NCBI GenBank assembly: GCA_963662175.1 | Contig: OY759218.1 | Span: forward strand, 6,068,001 to 6,132,000 | Length of the DNA: 64,000 nt | Origin: Aradus depressus | Taxonomy: Eukaryota > Arthropoda > Insecta > Hemiptera > Aradidae | Reading direction: 5' to 3' | In this document: one piece after another, positions 46,328-57,640 of the stretch | Numbering within the stretch: position 1 is the stretch's first letter | Layout: each line of letters opens with the position of its first letter | Position numbers and translations under genes: made by a program | The notes under the pieces: generated by a model | Databases searched by the model: none | The model's input: only the letters and a program-made list of their open reading frames with translations | Told to the model about the DNA's origin: nothing

Positions 46328-46558
46328 AGGAGTGGAGGGTACTACCAGCTGTACAAGTGCCATTTTAGTGATTTGACTGAAGTAAGCCGTTCACGACTCC
46401 AGTCTCTACAGTGCAGTACTTGGATCATCTTCTCCCCACACACTAAACAAATGATCTTTTGGAGAATTTATACAGAAATGAACTTTCGCGGTCACCCCGT
46501 TGGTAAGACTTGCGGAAACTTGATTGTTTACAGGCTCCCAGAACACGAGGGTCGTTAA
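46328..46558 (+). other. Unexplained open frame, about 77 codons
   Basis: One frame reads GGYYQLYKCHFSDLTEVSRS and then IYTEMNFRGHPV, ending at TAA. The spacing Y-x4-F-x-G resembles a beta/gamma-crystallin-type Greek key signature. There is no convincing acceptor, start codon or partner exon. It may be a stray host exon or chance. Confidence 0.25.
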
Positions 46559-46799
46559 AATTCTTATGTATTCATATATACATAATTCTTACATAGGGTG
46601 TTTCATCTTAAATGTTTCAATGGCAAATATCTGTTAAGCTAGTCAAATCTCCCGAAAATGGGGTATGTTTAATGCAGGTTTTCTAAAAAATGCATCCTAA
46701 CAAAGAAGATTGAGAAGCACCTCATTGTGAAGATTATAGTTGACCGACATTTTTTTTTTTTTTTTCACAGATTGTAAAAAAGATATAGACTGACCTCTC

Positions 46800-47265
46800 A
46801 TAGATTTTATTAATTTTTGCTAGCCGGCTTTCGAGGTTTGCCCTCATCTTCAGGCTAAGCATAAAAATAGTTCTAGCTCATTAACGAATGAGCGCATTGC
46901 CTTTGAATGTGAAATGTTTTTGTTTTGTGTGATGAGATGAATTATTTGGTATTAATGTTTCTGTACTTGTTGGTTATTGTTTAGTGATTGAACATGTTCC
47001 CCCCTCTATTTGGATCTATAAATCACTAAACAGGACAATAACTACCTTCGACATTTACAGGAAACCCGCAGTACAGAAACAATTAATACCGAACAATTCA
47101 TCGCATCACACACAACATAAACATGCAGCTTTTCATTCTTTCATATACAGACATCTCAAACTCCCTGTTTCCAGTGACTCCTATGAAGGAGAGTTGGACA
47201 TCAGACAGCTTGCCGTCGTTAATGGCTACACAACTGATCTGGTGAACCGTGTAGGGAGGGGATAG
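46800..47265 (+). pseudogene. Penelope-like element remnant
   Basis: The block CCGGCTTTCGAGGTTTGCCC then CATCTTCAGG (46822-46858) is a diverged form of the Penelope end motif. Downstream, 46984-47265 encodes TTFDIYRKPAVQKQLIPNNS, SHHTQHKHAAFHSFIYRHLK and LAVVNGYTTDLVNR, the C-terminal reverse transcriptase region. It is a second, more diverged lineage than that at 41-42.5 kb. Confidence 0.65.
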
Positions 47266-47394
47266 TTTGTCCAGTCTTACGTACACTGTTCTCCCAGTAG
47301 TGACTCAGGAATAACATATCTGTCCCCATCCAGAAATTTTAAATTGTTTTTATATAGTTTTATATATGTTTATTTTAATTTTTAAACTTTATTT

Positions 47395-47830
47395 ATTAAA
47401 TCTTTAGCAGTATTACTGGGCGTTGCCCGGGGAACTTTGAATTTTTCCTATAATATCTGTCATGCGATTCCTAGGCATTTCTTCGACAGTACATTCATGA
47501 CGTTGTAATTAACAATTCTTCACATGGAATTAGGCATGTAGTTAAATCCCGGAAAAAGACAATGATGTTTATTGTTTTGGTATGAAAACAAATTTAAGGC
47601 CGAGCAGCGGTGGTCATCATAGCTAACAATTGCATTGACGTTAATGAGCTAGCAGTTATTTTATGCTGCGCCCCCTCCACCTCTCATTTAGAATTTTGAG
47701 ACGTCATAAAATATTTTTCTATTGGGCTTATAAGAGTCATACATGTGAAATTATAAAAAAATTCGTCCCGATTCACAAGAAGTCGAGATATCATTAACAG
47801 TAACTTACCCTAAATGAACAGTTTCTGTTT
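47395..47830 (+). repeat. GCGTTGCCC-type dispersed repeat
   Basis: It starts AGCAGTATTACTGGGCGTTG and shares TTTGAATTTTTCCTATAATA, ATTTCTTCGACAGTACATTC, GCAGCGGTGGTCAT and TTTTGAGACGTCA with 52744-53735 and 57230-58735. Related ends occur at 8079, 19468, 33810 and 61950. Confidence 0.6.
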
Positions 47831-48185
47831 CTGAGTATTGATTTTGTATTTAGCAGATATGACGTGACGTATAAAAATAAACAATAATGAATACTTACCT
47901 ACCATGGAAATGTGCTAACTTGACGCAGCTTCTGTGTGCACGCACTTTTATTAGAGCAGGGCGCTCTACGTAATAAAGGGGAAATTAAGTATTCCATCAG
48001 AAATTTGTTTTCACCAGAATTTCACTTCATTCAACCATCTAAATATAAAAATAAAAATAAAGTAATCGGTGAGCCACCGGCTATGTACATCCCCAGCACG
48101 AATTAGGTTTTTGCTCTCTCTCTAAAAACAATCGACTGTTTGCGCTAAAACTCAATATTTGACTTACATAATGGCTTCCGCATAC

Positions 48186-48893
48186 TAAAGGGTCTAGCCG
48201 GATAAACTGCCCTCAACGATTTTCGATTGGGCAATTGACCGACAGTTTGCACATATAAAAAGAAAATTTTCCTGAAAATTTCTGCTCCCAACTCGCATTA
48301 TTCGATGAGATGAAATGCAATTTTCATTTTTTTTTTTCTTTGCAAAAATAAAAACTATGTATATTTTGCATTATTTTAATAAAAATTCATATCATATATA
48401 GAAAAATTCATAATAGCAAATACATAGATATAAACGAAAATAACTGAAATAAATGATTTTTTATTTTTTTAACATTGTTGCACCACACTAAAAAAATTAA
48501 AAAAATTAGGGTATATTTTGATATAAAAAAACACGTATTCTGTGAACATTTGGTGAGTGTCACTCAAAAATAACATTCAAAACGGCCATTTTGAATTTTT
48601 CTAAAGTCGATGAAAAATGGAATTTTAAACGGAAGATAATAAAAAAATAGTATATAGGTGTATTTGAAGCAAAAGAACTTAAAAAAAATTGACAGTTGCA
48701 TACTCACAATAACCGCAAAGAAAAAAAAAATTGAAAATTGCATTTTTTTTTTTTTTCTCATCGAATAATGGGAGTTGGGAGCAGACATTTTCAGGAAATT
48801 TTTTTTTTTTATATGTGCAAACTGTCGGTCAATTGCCCATTGGAAAATCGTTGGGGGCAGTTTTCGGACTCTTATCCCGCTAGACCCTTTGAT
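48186..48893. mobile_element. MITE with about 165 bp terminal inverted repeats
   Basis: The left arm (48186-48350) starts AAGGGTCTAGCCGGATAA and contains GGCAATTGACCGACAGTTTG and CTCCCAACTCGCATTATTCG. The right arm (about 48715-48893) is its inverse, with CATCGAATAATGGGAGTTGG and CAAACTGTCGGTCAATTGCC. The interior is AT-rich with no transposase. Confidence 0.75.
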
Positions 48894-48899
48894 ACATTC

Positions 48900-50000
48900 A
48901 TTACAGCGGTAGTTATAAAAGTTTTTGTGTTATGCCTCTCCCTAATCCCCCCTTCTGATGAGTTGACTTTCTGACCGATAATATAACTCTCCCTAAACTT
49001 CGTATAGCCGTCGAAGTAAAAGTTGTTGTGTAACTGTATGTGTATATACGACAACTCCCGATAGTATGTATATATCGACAAGAAAATTTAAGGGATTTGT
49101 CTAGAACCTCTTGAGGACGTTACATATTAATTTTTAGACAGATTGGCCGAAGAAGAAAAGAGTCAGAGGGAAAGAGAAAACTAAGTTAATTACATATAAT
49201 TGGAGCTGGGGAAGTAGCTTCATGGTGATTCATGGCTGGATGTTTTGCTAAGTACCCCACTAACGAGATATCTTAACAGCCCACTTCTACACTTCACAGA
49301 TCACAGATCATTGAATAGTATTCTTAATTTAACGCTTGACGCCTCACATAAAGAAACTTTCTCCGTATTTAATTTGCGAATGGATCATATTCGCATTCCA
49401 AAACCAATTGATTATCATCTTTTAAGCAATCATCTTTTCCAGACATGGCCGGCCATTGGAATTTTGAGAGCCCCTCGGAATTTACGTAATTTATATTTAA
49501 CATCTCCAAGTGTTAATTTTAAATTGTATCATTAATAAAAATTATAAATTATTGGAAAAATTATCATAAGATATAATATCTATTTGTTACAGTATGAGAG
49601 ACAATTAAGAAAAATAACTCTCCTTATGTTACAAGTGGATAACGAACATCACTTATGGAACAAAGAACTATTTAAATCTATAGTTTAAAAATAAACTTTC
49701 CTTGCCTTCATATTTCGAAAATCACGAATAAGGTCAGAGAACTATAAGTTTTGACATATTCCAAGTGAAATCACCTAAATTAAAAAAATGTAGAATAGAC
49801 TTGCTTTTCCTCGTAAATGTATCACTATCAACTAGAAGATTTTTAGTGAGACCCTAACCGAGCCATGGCAATTTAAAGGAGTGAGCTGACCTGAAGTTGT
49901 CCAGTTTTATAATGTAAAAGTGAAACGAGAGGACCGGGCTCCACTTTCCAGACCGACTGAGTAGGTACGCAACCCAGCCAGTGGAACACTTTCTCTACAT
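48900..50000. other. Intergenic DNA, no supported gene
   Basis: A piece of the dispersed repeat (GGGGAAGTAGCTTCATGGTG) lies near 49210. A 97-codon frame at 49245-49535 has no recognisable domain. Confidence 0.35.
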
Positions 50001-50018
50001 TCAAATCATAGTGGAGCC

Positions 50019-50097
50019 ATGAGAGGCATGAACTGCTCCAATCTGGCCTTCCTAGCTACCTGCCTGTCAGTGACAACTAGCCACAGTACGCATCTCG
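50019..50097 (+). CDS. Speculative first exon with signal-peptide-like start
   Basis: Within a GC-richer patch, an ATG at 50019 encodes MRGMNCSNLAFLATCLSVTT and runs into a GTAACT donor after 50097. The hydrophobic core suggests a signal peptide. No downstream exon was found, so this is weak. Confidence 0.15.
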
Positions 50098-50499
50098 GTA
50101 ACTGAATGAAAATACCATATTATTTTTCTCTATTGAGTTGGTTAGTTCATAGAAGAGAAAAAAATGTATTCTTATAAACAAAAGATATTCTTAGAGCCCT
50201 TTTTCTATTGATGAAAAATTATTATCTTATGTTATATGAATGACGGGAGAGTTACTTAGAGTGGATGGAATGTTTACAAAGTAGCAAGACAGGAGGGGGA
50301 AGACAATGGAGGGAGCACTTTCACTGTCCTGTCCCAGCCCACACTACTTACACTTACCTCGCCTCTGTTCGGACATAACCAACCTCGGTCATATCCACGT
50401 GTCTATTTGGCTCTCGCATACCACACACACAAAACTATTGTCTAGAGAATGAGGCAGACTTCTTGGAGGAATCGGGAGCAACATCTAAAAGTTGCATCC

Positions 50500-52740
50500 A
50501 TGTGAATGTAAAACATTTCAATTTCAAATGAATTTACTTAAGGGGGCAAAAGTAATAAAATGGGTGATCCTAAAATCGTTGGTCTAGTCACCTCCAAGAA
50601 TCATGAGGCAGTAGACTACATCTATTTTGGAGGTCCCTTAAAACAAGGATGGAGGGAGGGTGTCAACAATATGCATGAACAAATACAAGATTAACATATT
50701 TTTACAATTTATTTATACTAATTTTTTTGGCACTTAAGACTTGTATACATTTTATGTGGTAGAAACAGTGCAGGGGCCAGGAGGTATTCCGTATTTAAAA
50801 CCCGTTGGACTGAGTCTATTTATTTTAACGTTTATCTGAGACCCTAAGTGAAGGAAACAAAGGTTGCCGGGTCTCACAGCTGGTCCTTTATTGTCCCCCA
50901 CCTCGCCGGTAGAACTTACATGGGGAAAAATTCATGTGAAGCACTATTTGAACCTGTTAACTTCACAGAATTCGGCTAGCAATCACGAGATAACAAGCTG
51001 TATCGAAAAACACCTTTGGCAGACACTTTAATAAAACCTTGCAAATGTACATCTCATTGTAAAACTATGTCGTGTGTAAAAAATCAGTTTGTATTTCACT
51101 GTGTAAATGTATAAATAAGAATTGTCAAAATTTGCCCGTACATATGTGAAAATTTCTTTTATTTTTGTAAATTTTCTTTTCATTATCAGTATGTGAAAGA
51201 AATACTACTATTTTTTTATTTTTTACAATAAATTTGTATTTTTCAATATTTATGCTGTTTTTCACTTCATACCTTATTAAAACAACCTTTCAGTACTAAT
51301 AAAGAACGTTTCCTCGGCTGCTAAAGCGATTTAATCAATAACTGCTATGATGGGGAATGAAAAAAAAATTACCATTAATCTGATCTGGCAACCTGTAAAA
51401 TATGAAAATTTAGGTCTTTCTGAACTTATATCAACAATCGAAATTAGGCCAACGGATTTTTATAATAAGTAATCTTGATTTTGAGTGCTTGAATAAATAA
51501 ATTAAATTAGAAGAAAAATTGAGAAATTCCATTTATTCATTATTTATGACAAATAAATGAATTGCTTTTTCTTTAGTTTTCATTGACTGAATTTATTTCT
51601 TTAGATACTCATCACCATGATTACTTCTTTTGGACCCTAGGGAACTAATGCAGGTCTTAGGTAGGTACCAAAAAAGTTTAACTAAAAGTATAAATAAATT
51701 GAGAAAACCCATTATTATTTGTTCATAGCCAACACTGGAGAGGGTTAGTTTATACAGTTCAACATTTTTAATGTAGCACCAGACAGTAAAACACGTATTA
51801 CTGACGTTGGCAGTGTCAGCTAACAGACCTATAATTGTGTCGTAATACTGATATACGTGATTTCTCAATTTATAAACTTCTTTTGGCGCCTAAGACTTGC
51901 ACTAGTTCTATGGGGTCGAAAATATTGTATAATATTGTATTACGATTATATTACGATTAGAAAACATCAAACCTTATATATTTGATAATACCAAATTTGA
52001 GAGACCCTTTGAAGTCCAAAGATATAGGACGCCTAACAAAATTAGGACATAGAAAACATAGAATCTTAACCTCTATTTACTAAGATAAATTTTGTCAATT
52101 TGAAATTGCTTTAAGGTTACTTTAATGACATTTTTATTTTTAATCTGGTTCTTTAAGAATAAATACATAAAAAGCCGAAAAAAAGAAACAATAATATAAA
52201 ATATCAGTACGCCCTACAAAGTAAGAAAAAAAAGTATAAAATATAGTGCTATAGTGAAAAATACAACTTACAGTATACTTAAGTAGGAAGAAAGTAAATG
52301 AACAATAAATATTGTATAGATATAAAAAAACAAATATCAGATACATTTAAATATAAGAGAGGGAAGGATACCCAGACGGTTTGAAATATTATTACTTTGA
52401 GAAAACGGATGTAGTTATAAAATAAAATGCATTAATAAATAAAATAAATGCAGAGGCAATAAAAAATTGATGTTGAAATGCACAAAATAGAGAGAAAGAG
52501 TATGAAAGGCTAATCGGAGGGAGTGGATTACAACAAACCTACTTCTATTGTAACCTTTATATACGTATGTACCTACCAAAAAGTAACTTACTTTAATATG
52601 AGTTACCCAATTTCTTTATCTCTCCTCAATTTTATATTATTTTATTTCCTAGATATTACGAAAATGCAGGCTTTTAAGATGAGGCGGAAATAAGGTGTTG
52701 AAGTTGGTTTAAGATGTACATAGGTACTTACTTACCTTCA
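50500..52740. other. AT-rich intergenic DNA, nothing recognised
   Basis: No repeat copy, splice-bounded coding or RNA gene could be supported. The frames at 51593-51868 and 52140-52346 are low-complexity and AT-driven. Confidence 0.4.
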
Positions 52741-52743
52741 ACT

Positions 52744-53740
52744 AGCAGTAATACCCGGCGCTGCAAGGGGAACTTTGAATTTTTCCTATAATATCTCTCA
52801 TACGATTCAAAGGCATTTCTTCGACAGTACATTCATGACGTTGCAATTTTCTGTTATTCACATGGAATTAGGCATATAGTCAAATCCCGGAAAAGGCAAT
52901 GATGTTTATTGTTTTGATATGATAACAAATGTTGTCCGAGCAGCGGTGGTCATCGTAGCTAATAATTGCGAAACAACAGCGAACCCCACTTAGTATGTGC
53001 TGAGAGAAGTTGGCAACCCAGCGTTGCAACGGCTGACAACGAAGTTAGTAGCGCTGGTGACCACAGCTAGTATTTGACGTGCTACAATGATCAGCCAGGT
53101 GCTTTGTGCCTAACAACGGTGATCCCCATCCCCTGGTAGTACGCTCTTAATTGCATGACAATTCAAAAGCTAATGAGCTAGAATTAATTTTATGTTGCGC
53201 CCCCCACTCAATCAGAATTTTGAGACGTCCCCTAACCTATTTTTCATATATGCTTATAAGAATGCTACTTGTGAATGTCCATGAATATCCACTCAGCCGT
53301 TAGTGAGCTGGCAGTAATATTATGCTGCCCCTTTCATCATTTACACATCACATAACATTTTTTCAATTGGGCTTATAAGAATCATGCATGTGAAATTAAC
53401 TGACAATCCAAACAGCCGTTAATGAGCTAACAATAATCTTATATTGCGCCCCCCCTCTTATAAATGATTATTGGGAAGTCACATTTTTTTTTTTTTTTTT
53501 TTCAATTTGTCTTAAAGAATACTACATGTGAAATTTCATGACAATCCGATCGTCCGTTGATGAGCTAGAACTATTTTTGTGCTAAGGGCACCCCCACAAT
53601 CCCTCTTCCTGTTAAGAATTTTGAGACGTCACACACCGTATTTTTCAATTTGCCTACTATGAATATTACATGTGAAATTCCATGGCAATCCGACCATCCG
53701 TTAATGAGCTAGAACTATTTTTATGCTTATAATATCTTCA
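52744..53740 (+). repeat. GCGTTGCCC-type repeat, left part, host of the nested retroelement
   Basis: It starts CTAGCAGTAATACCCGGCGC. It contains several diverged units with CATGTGAAATTTCATGACAA, TCCGTTGATGAGCTAGAACT and TTTTGAGACGTCACA. The unit pattern resumes at 57230-58735 after the LTR retroelement. The end there (TTATTATATAGATAAATAAA) suits the far terminus. Confidence 0.6.
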
Positions 53741-53842
53741 TTTATAATTGATTAATATATATATATATATATTTCATATATTGTTATACATTGTTTTCTT
53801 TTTTTCTATATCTCGCACATCGGGACCTGATGATAGGACATG

Positions 53843-54040
53843 AGTTATATGTAACATAATAGCTATGCTTGTATATTTTATGCTACCTAGACAGTTCCCA
53901 CGAAACCCCTTCCCTACTCTAGGATATAAGCTTCTACGTACATATTTTTAGTTATTCATTCAGTTGTTAGCCAGTTACTATGTCCGTTTGAAATCTGTAA
54001 ATATTTTATATAAATAAAGTTTTTTTTTCAAATAATCAAT
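53843..54040 (+). repeat. 5' LTR piece
   Basis: About 200 bp from AGTTATATG, with an AATAAA at 54015 followed by T9. The right boundary and primer-binding site could not be fixed. Confidence 0.55.
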
Positions 54041-54044
54041 TCCT

Positions 54045-54543
54045 TTTTAACATACGCAGAAAATAAATTAAATCACATATTTATAGAACAACACAGACAA
54101 AAACGTGGTCTCATAAATGGTTTAGGCAGCGCATTGTCTTGGTTAACAGGTTGTATGGATGCCAATGATAAGGAAAAATATGACAATATCCTTCAACAAA
54201 CACAACATAACGAATACACCTTAGAACATAATATCGACAAACAATTAACTATAAATAAAGAATTAATTAAACAATTTAATGAAGATATTTATACCTATTT
54301 ATTTTATGGAAATTGGCGAAGGTAAATTGTCACTTCACCAACAACAATGTAACTTACTTTATTTCACTACCTCTACCAAGTAAGTCTTATGATACATATT
54401 TTTTAGTATCCTATCCTACTTTTAAGGAAGACGTATTATATACTACTTATGTACACCCTTCATTTATACTGTATGATTATTATAACATATTTAGCTCTAA
54501 CTGTACACTTATTAAAAATAATTACTATTGTAACTTTAATTGA
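54045..54543 (+). pseudogene. Envelope gene fragment, central part
   Basis: One frame carries a furin-type cleavage motif RQKR followed by a Gly-rich hydrophobic stretch of fusion-peptide type, then a helical region. A frameshift near 54315 moves the reading into another frame up to 54543. The surface subunit upstream of the cleavage site is missing, as is any start codon. The layout matches the fusion-type envelope of errantiviruses. Non-functional. Confidence 0.6.
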
Positions 54544-54559
54544 CATTTGTACCAAACCT

Positions 54560-55610
54560 CTAATCAGTCATAAACAACTTAATAATAATTATGAGGGGAC
54601 ACACATTTTGCCAGTGTGATAGAAACTTTGGGCTTTGAAGAACTAGACTTAAGAAAAAAGAAACTGTGGGCACAGCCAAGGTGTATTTAGAAGCAATGGT
54701 GGAGTGTAGGCAGAGTCCATCACCTTGTGCTGTAGTGATGGATCGAGATCTTATCAAGGGGTGGAAAGAGACAATAGGTCATCTGTTTCTGAAGAAACCA
54801 AAAACAAAAGGTGACGCATTTCAAATACAGAAGTATGTTCAAATGAAATATAAAAAAATGGCACTTTAATGTGAAGTAAATCTTGTAATGGGATTTATAT
54901 TCCCTTTCAAATCTGGGCAACACGAAAAATGAACCCTAATATGACACTAATCCCTGTCCCATACTCAGGGATAAAGGCTGAAAAAATAAAAGATGTTAAG
55001 GATCTTTTTCCTTTCATGACTAAAAGTGACCGTTCATGGATTGAAATGATTTTGGCAGATGTAGAAATAAATAAACTTAATGAACTTAACAAAAAATAAT
55101 AAAATAGTTAAACTTATTGCAGGTATATAATTTAATTTTATATTCAACTTATCCTCATTTTAATGTGTATTAGGTTTTAATGTTGTTTTAACTTGTTGTT
55201 AAACTAATCTGTTGTTAAAAAATTTTTTTTTCACAAAAATAATTTTTATTATTCAACAACTTTTTTGTATAATCATTATAATAAGTTAATTTTATAATAA
55301 TTAATAAGTTATAAACCCTTCTTTTAATGGTTTGTGATTCTTATTTAATTTTTCCTAACTAAATCATAAGAGAAATCTATCAGCCGGAAAAGGGGCCTAT
55401 AATATACTTTCGTAATTTGAATAATTTAATTACAAAAAATTGTTATTTCATCAACTGCTTTTTAATAAAGTGTTTTTTAAATATCGTTCCTCAAAACATT
55501 TTTGCCCGGTAGTTCCAACTATTTTTGGTAATTAGATACGAAAAAAAATTTTACAAATGAGTTTTTTTCAAAATACTAGTTTGCGCTATAGGCCCTTCTT
55601 CCGGATGGAC
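54560..55610 (+). mobile_element. DNA-transposon insertion that splits the envelope gene
   Basis: 54597-55098 encodes GHTFCQCDRNFG, then VMDRDLIKGWKETIGHLFLK and, after frameshifts, IKDVKDLFPFMTKSDRSWIE. This resembles the C-terminal part of DUF7869-type, transposon-associated proteins. At 55383-55401 and 55587-55604 an 18-bp inverted pair (CCGGAAAAGGGGCCTATA) bounds a further 220-bp MITE-like piece. Envelope-like coding resumes after about 55610. Confidence 0.45.
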
Positions 55611-57095
55611 CCTCAATTGTAACCACACGCAAGTACTTCCAACGAATGTTTATAAAAATATACCCATTATTAATCAAGTTTTAATCTTCAATCAATCTCA
55701 TATCATTAAATTAAAAAACAAGACTCTATATGCTCCATTTAGTCAATTATTATATTTAGAAAATAATGAAACTTTAATACCTAATGTAAAACCCCATGGG
55801 ACACTATTAATCACATTATATATACTTCTGATTTTTTTTCTCCAAACCTTAAAACAACTATATCTTTTGAAGATGTACATAATGCTAATATCCAGCAAGA
55901 ACCTCTATTATTGTTAACTAACCATGAAACAAATCATGCATATATATTGTATTCACTTCTAGGATGTTTAACATTATGTATTTGTATATATCTATTGATA
56001 TTGTATCACAAACATTGTACTCCTTCTTGTATAAAGACTCCACAATCTAATAGCAATGCCACACCTGGTGCAGAAAGGACCCCTCAATATCCCAGCCTAC
56101 CTACCGTGAGAACACCTCAATCTACTAGCAATGCCACACCTGGTGCAGAAAGGACCCCTCAATATCCCAGCCTACCTACCGTGAGGACACCTCAATCTAA
56201 TAGCAATGCCACACCTGGTGCAGAAAGGACCCCTCAATATCCCAGCCTACCTACCGTGAGGACACCTCAATCTAATAGCAATGCCACACCTGGTGCAGAA
56301 AGGACCCCTCAATATCCCAGCCTACCTACCGTGAGGACACCTCAATCTACTAGCAATGCCACACCTGGTGCAGAAAGGACCCCTCAATATCCCAGCCTAC
56401 CTACCGTGAGGACACCTCAATCTAATAGCAATGCCACACCTGGTGCAGAAAGGACCCCTCAATATCCCAGCCTACCTACCGTGAGGACACCTCAATCTAA
56501 TAGCAATGCCACACCTGGTGCAGAAAGGACCCCTCAATATCCCAGCCTACCTACCGTGAGGACACCTCAATCTAATAGCAATGCCACACCTGGTGCAGAA
56601 AGGACCCCTCAATATCCCAGCCTACCTACCGTGAGGACACCTCAATCTAATAGCAATGCCACACCTGGTGCAGAAAGGACCCCTCAATATCCCAGCCTAC
56701 CTACCGTGAGGACACCTCAATCTAATAGCAATGCCACACCTGGTGCAGAAAGGACCCCTCAATATCCCAGCCTACCTACCGTGAGGACACCTCAATCTAA
56801 TAGCAATGCCACACCTGTTGCAGAAAGGACCCCTCAATATCCCAGCCTACCTACCGTGAGGACACCTCAATCTAATAGCAATGCCACACCTGGTGCAGAA
56901 AGGACCCCTCAATATCCCAGCCTACCTACCGTGAGGACACCTCAATCTAATAGCAATGCCACACCTGGTGCAGAAAGGACCCCTCAATATCCCAGCCTAC
57001 CTACCGTGAGGACACCTCAATCTAATAGCAATGCCACACCTGGTGCAGAAAGGACCCCTCAATATCCCATCCTACCTACCGTGAGGACACCTTAA
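55610..57095 (+). pseudogene. Envelope gene fragment, membrane anchor and repetitive tail
   Basis: 55610-55910 is a frameshifted ectodomain remnant with Asn-rich potential glycosylation sites. From about 55885 a frame stays open to TAA at 57095. It has a hydrophobic anchor (YSLLGCLTLCICIYLLILY), then a Cys/His turn (HKHCTPSC), then 14 copies of a 25-residue unit. The stop lies 3 bp before the polypurine tract. A long repetitive cytoplasmic tail is not usual for this envelope family. The repeat-bearing frame is intact although the gene is broken upstream. Confidence 0.65.
56037..57086 (+). repeat. 14-copy 75-bp coding tandem repeat
   Basis: Exactly 14 head-to-tail units of 75 bp encode 25 residues each, starting TPQSNSNATPG and ending YPSLPTVR. 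Copies are nearly identical. Copies 2 and 5 have Thr for Asn at position 5, copy 11 has Val for Gly, and copy 14 has Ile for Ser. The unit is rich in Pro, Ser and Thr, with NAT sequons. Confidence 0.97.
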
Positions 57096-57109
57096 TTTAG
57101 GGGTGGAGC

Positions 57110-57224
57110 AGTTATATGTAATATTATAGCTATGCTTGTACATTTTATGCTACCTAGACAGTTCAGATGAAACCCCTTCCCTACTCTAGGATATACTTCT
57201 ACGTACATATTTGTAGTCATTCAT
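57110..57224 (+). repeat. Truncated 3' LTR
   Basis: About 115 bp matching the start of the 5' LTR, preceded by the polypurine tract. The match ends at TCATTCATT, where older repeat sequence resumes. Confidence 0.65.
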
Positions 57225-57319
57225 TTGACTTTTCTCCTAATATCTCTCGTTCGAATCCTATTCAATTCTTCAACAAGACATTCATGATGTTATAATTTTC
57301 AATTATTCATACGGAATAA

Positions 57320-57640
57320 GGCTTATAGTCCTTCAACGGCAGACATCCCAGCTAGTAAGTTTTTAGGACCCCTGGGCACCATAGCTAGTACGCGCCATTC
57401 AACGGCGGAAACCACAGCTAGTGAATACTTAGCATCACTGGACATCCTAGCCAGTGCGTACTTAAGAACCCTTGTGACCACAGCTAGTATGTATTTGCAA
57501 CGGCGGACCCCACAGCTAGTAGGTAGTTAGGAACGCTGAACACCACACCCAGTATATACCTTGCAACGGTGGACCCTATTTAGTACGTAGTTAGGAACGC
57601 TGGGCACCCAGCTAGTACGTAGTTGTGAAATTTCATGAGA
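57320..57640 (+). repeat. Degenerate minisatellite
   Basis: Units of roughly 60 bp alternate CAACGGCGGAC and CACAGCTAGTA with TAGTTAGGAACGCTGG. Five or more diverged copies. A shorter relative lies at 52975-53120. Confidence 0.6.

Larger units (their letters stand above)
53843..57224 (+). mobile_element. Errantivirus-type LTR retroelement reduced to LTR-env-LTR, nested
   Basis: A 5' LTR piece starts AGTTATATGTAAC at 53843. The matching 3' LTR start is at 57110, directly after a polypurine tract AGGGGTGGAGC (57099-57109). Both share GCTACCTAGACAGTTC and CCCCTTCCCTACTCTAGGAT. Between them is only an envelope-like gene, itself broken by a DNA-transposon insertion; gag, protease, reverse transcriptase and integrase are absent. 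The 3' LTR is cut off at about 57224. LTRs beginning AGTTA and an env with a furin-type site point to env-carrying gypsy elements (errantiviruses) of insects. The copy is defective. Confidence 0.7.

Noticed and set aside
49245..49535. 97-codon plus-strand open frame
   Set aside because: There is no similarity I can name and no splice signals or promoter; chance is as likely.
50340..50460. Minus-strand exon with a GTAAGT donor (short ORF from 50392)
   Set aside because: Only a donor and 12 codons are visible; no acceptor-linked partner was found.
55911..57095. Free-standing host gene for a secreted repetitive Pro/Thr protein
   Set aside because: The frame opens without an ATG, is preceded by envelope-like sequence and a membrane anchor, and ends at a polypurine tract plus LTR, so it belongs to the retroelement.
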